Shown in pieces: positions 17,291 through 24,958 of a stretch of DNA of 64,000 bases. The translations under genes and the position numbers were made by a program. Within the stretch, counting starts at the first letter, position 1. The number at the start of each line of letters is the position of its first letter. Origin of the DNA: Nitrospira sp. Ga0074138 (GTDB lineage Bacteria > Nitrospirota > Nitrospiria > Nitrospirales > Nitrospiraceae). The notes below the pieces were generated by a model that made no database searches, had not been told where the DNA came from, and saw only the letters and a list, made by a program, of their open reading frames with translations. The stretch lies in the NCBI GenBank assembly GCA_001464735.1, contig LNDU01000044.1, forward strand, positions 1 to 64,000, read 5' to 3'.

Positions 17291-18547
17291 ATGGCACAAG
17301 ATCAACCGATCAAAGCGCTGGTGATTGCACTGACGGAAGATGCCGAGGGTGCCGTCTATTCGATCAATCGGCTCAAGCCAGACGCGCTCTGTTTTGTGCT
17401 CCCGGAAGCGGGTAAAGCGATAGTGGAGTCGGTTGTGCAGCCCAAGATCGAACGGATGCCTCGGCGATGGGACTGGATTGTGGTCGCGGAGACCGGGGAA
17501 TTTGCCGGCTGCTATCAGACACTCGCCCGGTCGCTACCGGATTTGTTGCGGACCTGGGAAGTACAGCCGGGTGAGCTGGTCGTGGATCTGAGTGGAGCCA
17601 CCCCGGCGATGGCGAGTGCGCTCACCTTGGTGGCGCTCCCATGGACTTCTCGGGTGGTCGAGCTGGCTCGGGCGAGCGACGGTCAGGAGGGCGATCGTAT
17701 CGAGTTGGGCACAAAGACGGTTGTCTGGACCCAGAGTAATCCATGGGACGAGCAATCGACCGTGTCACGTCGGGAAGGGTGCGAATTATTTAACCGGGGT
17801 CTCTTTCACGCCGCCGCCAAACTCTTCCATGGCGTAGAACTGCGAGTGAGTGGCGGGCAAAAGCCGCTCTATCGTGCCTTCACCGATTTGGCCGAGGGCT
17901 ACGAGTTATGGGAACGGTTTCATTACCGGCAAGCTTGGGACAAGTTGAGAACTGCGACAAAGGCTCTGGAGATGGCTTCGCTGTGGGGCGGGCCGACTGG
18001 ATTGAAAGCGATCCTGCCTGCCCTGAAGGCCAACGCGAGTTTCCTCGAGAAGCTGGTGTTGGACCCTGCCGAGGTCAAAGAATACCTTGCGCTGGATCTG
18101 TTGGCGTATGTCAGTAGGCATCTCCATGTCGGCCATGATCCCGAAGGGGCTATGACAGCGCTTGTTCGTGCGCTGGAGGCGTTCGCGCAAGTCCGGCTCT
18201 ATAAGTCGCACAAGATCAAGAGTTGGGATGTGTCGCCGGGACAGCTTCCGCAAGCGCTTCAAGAGACCTGCCGGACCTGTTACCTCGAAGATATCGACGG
18301 CAAGTACAAGCTGCCGTTGCAGGCTCAGTTTCGCGTGTTGGCCGGATTGGGCGACCAATTAGGCCAGGCCTTTCTCCGCGAGTGGCCCATGATGAAGCCG
18401 CTGCTCGATGCCGCCAACCATGCGGTGCTCGGCCATGGCTTCGAGCCGATCAAAGCGGAGCGAGTGCAGCAGCTGTATGATGTCGTTGTCCGACTCACCG
18501 ATGTCGCCGAGTCGTCGCTGCCGAAGTTTCCTGTCTTGAACCTATGA
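17291..18547 (+). CDS. Orphan CARF-domain protein, TIGR02710/Cas02710-like, HEPN motif degenerate
   Basis: 418 aa resembling the TIGR02710 CRISPR-associated family. The N-terminal Rossmann-like CARF domain contains DLSGATPAMASAL (residues ~98-110), the usual D-x-T/S-G-x-T-x-x-M ligand-binding motif for cyclic oligoadenylate. The C-terminal ~200 residues are helical, as in HEPN ribonucleases. Where that family normally has Arg-Asn-x4-His followed by Gly-Phe, this protein reads ANHAVLGHGFEP (residues ~374-385), so the catalytic arginine seems to be alanine. No cas genes or CRISPR array are in the window. Its role may be sensing without RNA cleavage, or a non-CRISPR signal. YbgC and protoglobin follow on the same strand. 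Confidence 0.72.
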   Translation: MAQDQPIKALVIALTEDAEGAVYSINRLKPDALCFVLPEAGKAIVESVVQPKIERMPRRWDWIVVAETGEFAGCYQTLARSLPDLLRTWEVQPGELVVDLSGATPAMASALTLVALPWTSRVVELARASDGQEGDRIELGTKTVVWTQSNPWDEQSTVSRREGCELFNRGLFHAAAKLFHGVELRVSGGQKPLYRAFTDLAEGYELWERFHYRQAWDKLRTATKALEMASLWGGPTGLKAILPALKANASFLEKLVLDPAEVKEYLALDLLAYVSRHLHVGHDPEGAMTALVRALEAFAQVRLYKSHKIKSWDVSPGQLPQALQETCRTCYLEDIDGKYKLPLQAQFRVLAGLGDQLGQAFLREWPMMKPLLDAANHAVLGHGFEPIKAERVQQLYDVVVRLTDVAESSLPKFPVLNL

Positions 18548-18608
18548 GCTTTCAGTGGCTCGTTGTCAAACATTAGATCTAAGGCCGACTGCTGGGAGCT
18601 GGTCGCTC

Positions 18609-19022
18609 ATGGACATTCGCGTCTACTACGAAGATACCGACTGCGGCGGGGTCGTGTACTACGCCAACTATCTCAAATATTTTGAGCGGGCGCGGACCCA
18701 CTATCTCGAAGATCGAGGGTTATCGGTGGTAGGGCTTATGGTTGAAGGAACGGTGTTTGTCGTCGTGCATGCGGAGGTGCATTATCGGTCGCCTGCCCGC
18801 TATGGTGAGACGTTGGTGATTGAGACGGTCGTTCCCGAGATGACGGCTGCGTCGATCACTTTTGCCCACGTGGTCAAGGACAAAGTCAGTGGGCGTGTCG
18901 TGGCCGAAGGGTCGGCCAGACTGGCGGCGACGGACGGCAATGGCAAGGTGAAGCGCCTGGACAAGGTCACTGTCGCTGCGATACAGTCTGAGGGACATTC
19001 TGCCGAGAGACGTCATGCGTAA
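18609..19022 (+). CDS. ybgC: Acyl-CoA thioesterase, YbgC/4-hydroxybenzoyl-CoA type
   Basis: 137 aa hot-dog-fold thioesterase. The signature is VYYEDTDCGGVVYYANYLKYFERAR, with the catalytic aspartate in DTD. The position usually held by histidine (VYHANYL) is tyrosine here (VYYANYL). The rest of the fold (HYRSPARYGETLVIET) is normal. The ATG at 18609 was chosen because the family N-terminus begins there. It starts 61 bases after the CARF gene. YbgC proteins often associate with Tol-Pal or lipid metabolism, but no tol genes are nearby. Confidence 0.88.
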   Translation: MDIRVYYEDTDCGGVVYYANYLKYFERARTHYLEDRGLSVVGLMVEGTVFVVVHAEVHYRSPARYGETLVIETVVPEMTAASITFAHVVKDKVSGRVVAEGSARLAATDGNGKVKRLDKVTVAAIQSEGHSAERRHA

Positions 19023-19219
19023 TATGCAATGCGTGGAGCCTGCGGCCGTTCGTTGTTTTCCGCGAGGGACGAACGACGATTCATAAACTACGCCCTGTCC
19101 GGCAATCGTCCAATAACCAGCGCGGCGCCTGGATCTAGCGGCTGCTCTCAGCCAGTGCGTTGTCGCCATGCCATGATGTGTGAGAGCGGCCATCGCAACA
19201 AGATGAAAGGAGTGCCCTT

Positions 19220-19813
19220 ATGAGCCAGCAGATTCCCGGATATACCTACGGCACCTCGGCGGTCGCGAAGTCGCCGGTGAGCCTTGCCGATTTCGGATTG
19301 ATGCAGAAGAGCGCGTTATTCGGCGAGGAGGACGTGAAGTATTTACGTCTCTCGCACGATGTGGTGAAGGACCAGGTGGAAGCCATTTTGGATGTGTGGT
19401 ACGGCTTCGTCGGATCCCAGCCCCATCTGCTCCAATCGTTCCTCGGTAAAAGTGATGGCAAGCCGCTCGGCGATTATTTGGGCGGGGTGCGCAAGCGGTT
19501 CGGCCAATGGATTCTTGATACGGCTCGTGCAGAGTACGACCAGAAGTGGCTCGATTATCAACATGAGATCGGCTTGCGTCATCATCGCACGAAGAAGAAC
19601 CAGACGGACGGGGCGGCGGCGTCAGCGGCGATCGTGCCGTTTCGCGATCTCTTCGCGCTCATTTTCCCAGTGACTGTTACGTTGAAACCCTTTCTCGCGA
19701 AAAAGGGCCACTCGGCCGAGGACGTTGAGAAGATGTACGCGGCATGGGTCAAGTCCTGCCTGCTCCAGATCACGCTCTGGAGTCACCCCTACATCAAAGC
19801 CGGCGATTTCTAA
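19220..19813 (+). CDS. Protoglobin-domain protein
   Basis: 197 aa single-domain protoglobin (heme globin related to globin-coupled sensors). The N-terminal IPGYTYG is the protoglobin entry motif. The proximal histidine is expected in the YQHEIGLRHHRTKKN block (residues ~113-127). No signalling domain is attached, so it is a stand-alone O2/CO/NO-binding protein rather than a sensor kinase or cyclase. A strong AAAGGAG ribosome-binding site precedes the ATG. A 7-base inverted repeat (CGTTCGT at 19047-19053, ACGAACG at 19069-19075) lies upstream and may be an operator. Confidence 0.87.
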   Translation: MSQQIPGYTYGTSAVAKSPVSLADFGLMQKSALFGEEDVKYLRLSHDVVKDQVEAILDVWYGFVGSQPHLLQSFLGKSDGKPLGDYLGGVRKRFGQWILDTARAEYDQKWLDYQHEIGLRHHRTKKNQTDGAAASAAIVPFRDLFALIFPVTVTLKPFLAKKGHSAEDVEKMYAAWVKSCLLQITLWSHPYIKAGDF

Positions 19814-19833
19814 TCGGGCATTGAGCCGAATGT

Positions 19834-19900
19834 CGGGGACATTCTCATCGAGACCGGGGCTGTCCTCGGTGCGATCTGGGATGTCCCCGTTTTCTTTTCT
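19834..19900 (+). terminator. Rho-independent terminator after protoglobin
   Basis: CGGGGACAT (19834-19842) pairs perfectly with ATGTCCCCG (19881-19889), and a T-rich tract TTTTCTTTTCT follows directly. The loop is long but contains a second hairpin of its own (ACCGGGG / CCTCGGT), so the whole structure can fold compactly. Confidence 0.6.
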
Positions 19901-20033
19901 ACAGCCATGCGCAGCACAATATTTTCCTGCTGTCGATCGCAGGTCTAGCTTGCTGCGGGGATCTTCATTGAGAGGAGTCTTCAGGAGCTCCTCCTGTCAT
20001 CGAACAGGAGGGGGCAGGGTCAGATTCACCCTG

Positions 20034-21695
20034 TCAGCGATGGGTTACTGTTTGAGTCGAGAAGCCCTGGAGTTTCTTACCGATCTGCGCCTTCGTGTCA
20101 CCCACAGTGCCACCTGACTCTGACCACTGCGTAATCACGATTTCTATTCGACGGTTCTTACTCCGGTTTTTTTCCGTGTCATTGGCCGCGATCGGTTTGC
20201 TATCGGCGTACCCCATGGCTTTGACTCGGTCGGCCTCAAGCCCTCCGTTGATCAATATTTGAATGGCACGTTCAGCCCTGGTCCGGGAGAGTTCGATATT
20301 ATCCCGAAAGCCCTTCCGAGGATCGCTCCGGAGCGGCGCGTTGTCGGTATGGCCGGCAACCTCGATGTTCTGGTAACGGAATCCGTGCAAGACGGCTCCG
20401 ATCCGCTCGAGCAATGAGGTGCCTCCGAGGGTAACCGCAGCCTCACCGGTGGGGAACAATTCAGCGGCTGCAAACGCGAGGGTCAATTTATTGCCTCGCT
20501 GCCTCAACGTCGCACTGCCCTTCTTGAGTTCGGGCTGTAAGAGGCTCGCGAGACTCTCGCTCATCTTACCGAGGTCGCTACTTGATGAGGATTCTGTGTC
20601 ATCTGCAAGCGCGGGGGGAGATGGGAGGAGGTTAGTCACGGCTAGGTTCTGATCGAGTGATTGCAGCGGAATCGTGCTTTTGTCGGCACCGCTGTCTTCT
20701 TGGGCAGCAGCTGGCTCGGCTTGCTTGGACGTATTGCGTTCGAGGTCTGTCAGCAATTGCTTCGTACGTGCGAGTTCCATGTCTCTTGCCATGAGTTGAG
20801 GATTCAGATCCGCCAGCTTTTGCGTGACTTGTTTGAGGTCGTCCTTGACCTGCGCCAGCTCTTGCTCCTTCCTTACTATCTGTTGTTCGGCCTCGGCAAC
20901 ACGGCGTTTGGCCTGCGCCAGGTCTTGTTCTTTCCCTGATGCCGTCAGTTGTTCTGCTTCGGCTGGGCGGCGTCTGGCCTGTGCCAGTTCTTGCTCTTTT
21001 CGCGCCGTCTGCTGTTCGGCTTCGGCAAAGCGACGTTTGGCCTGCGCCAGCTCTTGCTCCTTCCCCACCATCTGTTGTTCGATTTCGGCGATACGGCGTC
21101 TGGTCTGTGTCAGGTCCTGCTCTTTCCCCGCCATCTGCTGTTCGGCGTCGGCGATACGACGTTTGGCCTGCGCCAGCTCTTGCTCCTTCCCCACCATCTG
21201 TTGTTCGATTTCGGCGACACGACGTTTAGCCTGCACCAGTTCCTGGTCTTTTTTAGCTGTCTGTTGTTCGGCGTCGGCTGCGCGGCGTTTGGCCTGCGTC
21301 AATTCTTGCCCTTTCCCCGTCGTCAGCTGTTGTTCAACCTCGACGACGCGGCGTTTGGCCTGGTTGAGCTCCTCAGCTTGTGACGCAAGATCCTCTCGAA
21401 GCTTCTTGGAATTCTCGTAGACATTGGATCGCAGGGCTGTGATCTCACTATCTTTGGCATGGAGTTGGATAACCAACTCACCGATCCGCCGTTTTGCATT
21501 CTCCAGATTGCCGGCGGCGAGTTGTCGCTCGAGTTCATCGATTCTTTGTTTGGCCTGCTGGAGATGGTTTCTCGTTACGCTCAATTCGTCGTGTGGCGAC
21601 TGGCCGTCTGCATCTCCGACAGCCATAGAAACCGGCACAACTCCGCATAACATGGTGAGGGATATAAGCGTGAAGGCGGATAATTTTTCGATCAT
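20034..21695 (-). CDS. OmpA-family protein with long 21-residue-repeat coiled coil
   Basis: About 553 aa. A signal peptide (LSAFTLISLTMLCGVVPVSMA) is followed by a long coiled coil, then a disordered acidic linker, then a C-terminal OmpA-like peptidoglycan-binding domain (VAGHTDNAPLRSDPRKGFRDN ... LSRTRAERAIQILI ... AMGYADSKPIAAN ... NRRIEIVI). The coiled coil is built of about eight near-identical 21-residue units of the form QELAQAKRRxAEAEQQ-x3-KE, three heptads each. It resembles periplasmic spacers that tie the envelope to the cell wall. Two ATGs in a row (21698 and 21695) make the exact start ambiguous. Confidence 0.87.
   Translation of the reverse strand: MIEKLSAFTLISLTMLCGVVPVSMAVGDADGQSPHDELSVTRNHLQQAKQRIDELERQLAAGNLENAKRRIGELVIQLHAKDSEITALRSNVYENSKKLREDLASQAEELNQAKRRVVEVEQQLTTGKGQELTQAKRRAADAEQQTAKKDQELVQAKRRVAEIEQQMVGKEQELAQAKRRIADAEQQMAGKEQDLTQTRRRIAEIEQQMVGKEQELAQAKRRFAEAEQQTARKEQELAQARRRPAEAEQLTASGKEQDLAQAKRRVAEAEQQIVRKEQELAQVKDDLKQVTQKLADLNPQLMARDMELARTKQLLTDLERNTSKQAEPAAAQEDSGADKSTIPLQSLDQNLAVTNLLPSPPALADDTESSSSSDLGKMSESLASLLQPELKKGSATLRQRGNKLTLAFAAAELFPTGEAAVTLGGTSLLERIGAVLHGFRYQNIEVAGHTDNAPLRSDPRKGFRDNIELSRTRAERAIQILINGGLEADRVKAMGYADSKPIAANDTEKNRSKNRRIEIVITQWSESGGTVGDTKAQIGKKLQGFSTQTVTHR
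20848..21374 (-). repeat. 63-bp tandem repeat inside OmpA-like gene
   Basis: About eight units of 63 bases (21 codons) encode QELAQAKRR-type heptads. Some units differ only at the residue after KRR and at the three residues before KE. One unit carries an extra codon (EQLTASGKE). High sequence identity between units makes copy-number change by slippage or recombination likely. Confidence 0.85.
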
Positions 21696-21698
21696 CAT

Positions 21699-22028
21699 GT
21701 CTCACCCACGAGCTGCTAAGGTGCAGTGACCATAAATGAAGTCGCGTCTCATCAACGAATTTCAATAGACTCGTGTGTCCATGAAATCCGCTCACGAGGC
21801 ACAGGCGGAAACGCCTGCGTTGAACTCTCAATCGATGTCGGCGCTTCCCCTCTCCGTAAATGGGGAAACAACGAAGGAATCCTATCGCCTTCCTGATTCA
21901 CTTTGCAACGGGGCTGTGAAGCCGTTCACCTATTGTGATGCCAGTTCGTCCACCATCTGCTGGCTGTTGCCACATCGGCAGGCGAGATCGGACACAGCGG
22001 CGAACTGAGTGAGACGTCGCAGCCCGAA
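21699..22028. other. Intergenic, no supported gene
   Basis: Between the OmpA-like gene start and the end of the small lipoprotein gene. A plus-strand frame (21775-22008) has no ribosome-binding site and no family-like sequence. I see no RNA gene or clear hairpin. The OmpA promoter should lie at its left edge but I cannot pick out convincing boxes. Confidence 0.4.
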
Positions 22029-22358
22029 TTACTCCATTGGGTAAAGCGGATCTTTGCTCGTTGGCCGTTTCACTCGTTCGATGAAACTTCCCGAGCACCG
22101 ATAGGCTTCCTGATTCAAGAATGGGAAAATAAGCATGAGCCAGCTCGATTCCACTTGCACGTCGTCGGGTATCAATCGTACGCTTCTCTCCCGCGCGGTT
22201 AGCTTCAGATTGAGCAGACAGCCTTCTTTGGTGTATCCGCTCGCGGTTACCCTTGCGGATCGATCCGACCCTCCTGCCGACTTATCAGCATGGGAAGCGC
22301 ACCCCGCTAAAAATATCGAAGCAACGACGGCAAGCACGACATGGTGAAAGCGGTCCAT
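22029..22358 (-). CDS. Small lipoprotein, unknown function
   Basis: 109 aa. The N-terminus MDRFHHVVLAVVASIFLAGC is a clear lipoprotein signal with lipobox LAGC. The mature part is short and basic, with two further cysteines (EGCLLNLKL; YRCSGSF) that could form a disulphide, and a serine/glycine-rich linker near the lipid anchor. I do not recognise the family. The first residue context and the lipobox support it as real. Confidence 0.65.
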   Translation of the reverse strand: MDRFHHVVLAVVASIFLAGCASHADKSAGGSDRSARVTASGYTKEGCLLNLKLTARERSVRLIPDDVQVESSWLMLIFPFLNQEAYRCSGSFIERVKRPTSKDPLYPME

Positions 22359-22994
22359 TCCTACCTCAAAAATCTTTAGGTGCCGATCGGATTGGTGATT
22401 TCAGTGGACCTCAAGCAACAAGATGCGGGCTACTTGGTGAGAGCATATGAGGGCCGTCTCAAAAGTTTGCGTTCAAAGACTACAGAATTGGCCAGATTGT
22501 CGGAGAAATATACGAAGGGTGTCAAGAAACAAGCGGAGAGGTCTGAATTTGAAGGCGATTTATCATGCATCACATGGACCGTGAAACGTCAGAAGAAGAC
22601 TTGACACCATGATCCCCATCATCTGTGGATAACCTTGTGAACAAGTCTGTCTCTTAGTCGCGCGATGCATAAATGACGTATCTATTTACCAGACTGCCTG
22701 CTTTTTAGGCGTCTGCACTGTACCAGAGCTACCACCACTAATAGTGGTTTACATTATTCTTCTCGATGTTTTCACGCATTCCTAGAAGTATGTGCTCAGC
22801 ATCAAAGACAACTCCCAGTGGAGCCATTGGCTCGATCACCAGATGCATCGCTCTATCCACAGCCATAAGAATTGTCTGTGGATCGTAGATGAATTGATGC
22901 GTCTAGAGCGCTCTTTCTGATCTGTCAAGAGGCGGTCAGAAAAGAAAGCAGCCTCGTCGGGGAGGGAGCTAGAGCCAAATGGCTGGGGGCAGCG
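22359..22994. other. Intergenic region with DnaA-box-like sites and weak short ORFs
   Basis: No well supported gene. A plus frame (22380-22604, 74 aa, ISVDLKQQDAGYLVRAYEG...) has a protein-like composition but no ribosome-binding site; a minus 42-aa frame (22738-22866) starts with ATG. Both are possible small genes, not called. TGTGGATAA at 22624-22632 is a perfect DnaA box; CTATCCACA at 22853-22861 has one mismatch; TGTGGATCG at 22877-22885 has two. ACCACT-AAT-AGTGGT (22734-22748) is a perfect small palindrome. Confidence 0.4.
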
Positions 22995-23171
22995 CTATTT
23001 TTTTCGGTACACATTGAGTCCGATCTTCTCTTGCCGATTAGGAACGGCCACGTTCCCTTCCGTCGAAGCAATGATGATTGTCTTGCCTGTTGAAGAGGGA
23101 CCGAACTCCTTTGAGAGGTCCACTCTGATCGTCAACACAGACCCTTCGACGCTCATCTCAACGTTTTTCAT
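22995..23171 (-). CDS. 58-residue conserved small protein
   Basis: An ATG at 23171 opens a 58-aa frame (MKNVEMSVEG..., ending ...IGLNVYRKK). The pattern of alternating hydrophobic residues (SVLTIRVDL; KTIIIASTEGNVAVP) predicts a compact beta-rich domain. I recall similar tiny proteins with SKEFGPS and GKTIIIASTEG in several phyla, with no known function. AAAGGG lies upstream as a weak ribosome-binding site. It is too short for most ORF callers but the sequence quality argues it is real. Confidence 0.75.
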   Translation of the reverse strand: MKNVEMSVEGSVLTIRVDLSKEFGPSSTGKTIIIASTEGNVAVPNRQEKIGLNVYRKK

Positions 23172-23338
23172 GATCGTACCCTTTCAGTTGCACAAAAGGT
23201 GGTTCGTTGGTTCTCAGCGACGATCCTCCATGACCCATTCACGGGGTTGACCTCTGGCTGTGCCAAGGCCGAGCCCAGGATCAGGTTCTGTATGTGGCTC
23301 GATTTGAGAATGGACGGCTTCCTCACAGGATTAGGGGG

Positions 23339-23800
23339 CTAGCGAGCCAAGGTCTTGCCAGAGAGCTGCTTGGCGATGTTAGGCAAATGTTTTTGGGCAT
23401 CGGCACCTTGAAAGCTAAAGGTCAGCACAAAACCCGAACATTGGGTGTACCCGGTGCCGCCGGGGCCTTTGCCATTTCGGAAATCACCGACAACCATATC
23501 GCTTCCCGTGCAGACGGGAAGGGTCATCTGTTTGAACGCGGGGTTTTGTAGGTACAGGTCTATCGTCTGCTTTATCAACGCCATCGTTTCAGCTTGTTGC
23601 TCGATATGGACATATATAGAGAGTGCCTGGCCGTTGGGCCATTGCCAGGCACAGCCCTCACCAGTTCCCATCGATGTTTGGACGGCAGTGAGTGTGGGGG
23701 ACGTGAGGAGGCCGCAGACTTGGGCTGCCATGGGGCTCCCTGCGTGGGCAGGCGATGCCCAGAGTATTCCCCCGATGGCGATGAAGTGTCTTAGCTTCAA
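23339..23800 (-). CDS. Secreted small protein, unknown function
   Basis: 153 aa from a TTG at 23800, chosen because AAAGGAAAGG lies just upstream and the protein then begins with a perfect signal peptide (KLRHFIAIGGILWASPAHA, cleavage after AHA). The mature domain has four cysteines (AQVCGLL; GEGCAWQW; LPVCTG; YTQCSGF), suggesting two disulphides in the periplasm. A longer frame from ATG 23842 would bury the signal. The family resembles DUF3558-like secreted proteins only in general layout; I cannot assign it. Confidence 0.65.
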   Translation of the reverse strand: MKLRHFIAIGGILWASPAHAGSPMAAQVCGLLTSPTLTAVQTSMGTGEGCAWQWPNGQALSIYVHIEQQAETMALIKQTIDLYLQNPAFKQMTLPVCTGSDMVVGDFRNGKGPGGTGYTQCSGFVLTFSFQGADAQKHLPNIAKQLSGKTLAR

Positions 23801-24112
23801 GTGGCCTTTCCTTTGAAGGACAACACCCGCGACAATGAACAACCGGACGAATTCTAGTCCCGGCGCTTCGATGATTCAATGGTCCGTTCCTCGACCCATC
23901 CGGTTGACTCAGGGATTGAAGGGACTCAGAAACAGTTCAAGGACGCACGAGTTTTGGGTCATGTCGGATGCTGAGCGAGCTTGCATCTGCAAGCTTGCCC
24001 TCGTCGGCTGCTAAGGGGACAGATACCGGCTCAGTGAGACTTGGATTGCACGACGCCACGCCAAGTCGGTCCAACCTTTCTCCGATCCCGATCGTTTGAA
24101 CTCTGGACAGAC

Positions 24113-24431
24113 TCATTCGGGGATGCTGGTGTCTGAGCCTCCCATCTCTTTTGGCAGGTCTTTCATCTTCGGCAGCCAGTCCTTTATTCGTAGTTTGGTC
24201 TCTCCATGGTTCACATGGAGGCTGCCTGGTAGGGGAAGTCAGGAATGACTGCCGCACACACGCCGGTAAGTCCCCACGTAGGATGTTCAGTAAAGATATG
24301 GCCTCCATAGGTTGTGCACCATTTGCGAAAACTCAGCGAGTCTTGCTGTACGTGCGGATATTTTCGGCTCCCTGCGTGATCTGCACCGCCTCGCAAGAGC
24401 AGCAGCTATCGTAGACCTTTCTGGTGCTCAT
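24113..24431 (-). pseudogene. Decayed GFA (glutathione-dependent formaldehyde-activating) family gene
   Basis: Three consecutive frames on the minus strand together spell a GFA-family protein. Frame one starts MSTRKVYDSCCSCEAVQI and runs to NIRTYSKTR. Frame two carries LSFRKWCTTYGGHIFTEHP and TGVCAAVIPDFPYQ. Frame three gives HVNHGETKLRIKDW, then LPKMKDLPKEMGGS and a TGA at 24113. Joins fall near 24350 and 24225. The CxxC-containing middle block is absent after AVQI (about 25-30 codons deleted), so the gene has lost both frame and metal site. Intact relatives bind zinc and are annotated as formaldehyde-activating or CENP-V-like. Confidence 0.75.
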
Positions 24432-24543
24432 CGTGTATTTCCTTGAAGGTGTGCGGGCGTCTGACATATTCGTGTATCTCATTGCCAGAAGTCTTCGTTC
24501 GGGTCGCAGGTGTTGCACTTTAACCTTGAATTCACACTTTGGG

Positions 24544-24888
24544 TTACGTTCTGAGAGGACCTAAACGCAGATTGCTTTTCGACATCGTGATAGGTTTCGT
24601 CTTTGCCTGTCGGCTAGAACGTGTTGTTGGGCGTGATGTTCGTGACAGGAGCGGAAAGCATCTGACGGATTCGACAGCGAGATCAATTCCGAGATCGGGC
24701 CAATGCAGGCAGCTGGGTGTGCGCTGCTCCACATTCATGAGCTTCCGCACGGAGGCATCTTGAAACCAGGGAAACTCTTTAAAGGGAATAAAAAGTTCGT
24801 TGTCTCTGACAAGCAGCCAGAGTCCATGTTTGGAGATGTTTGTGACTTCAACTCCAGAAATGGCTTTACCATGAGTGATGGGTTTCAT
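24544..24888 (-). CDS. DUF2442-family protein
   Basis: 114 aa. The core ISGVEVTNISKHGLWLLVRDNELFIPFKEFPWFQDA followed by LHWPDLGIDLAVESV is the DUF2442 pattern (small beta-rich proteins often paired with DUF4160 in toxin-antitoxin-like loci). No DUF4160 partner is next to it. AGAGGA lies eight bases before the ATG. The C-terminal 35 residues, rich in Ser/Thr/Arg, are longer than typical and may be read-through beyond an older stop. Confidence 0.78.
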   Translation of the reverse strand: MKPITHGKAISGVEVTNISKHGLWLLVRDNELFIPFKEFPWFQDASVRKLMNVEQRTPSCLHWPDLGIDLAVESVRCFPLLSRTSRPTTRSSRQAKTKPITMSKSNLRLGPLRT

Positions 24889-24958
24889 CTGAGTGTTCCT
24901 CTGGGAGAGCGCGTGATTCTGCCGCGACCCAGCAGTGATGAATCGCGCTGATACCGGA

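Noticed and set aside
20824-21420. Plus-strand frames rich in Cys/Ser/Phe across the OmpA repeats
   Set aside because: They arise from the opposite strand of a 63-base tandem repeat; repetitive sequence keeps all frames open.
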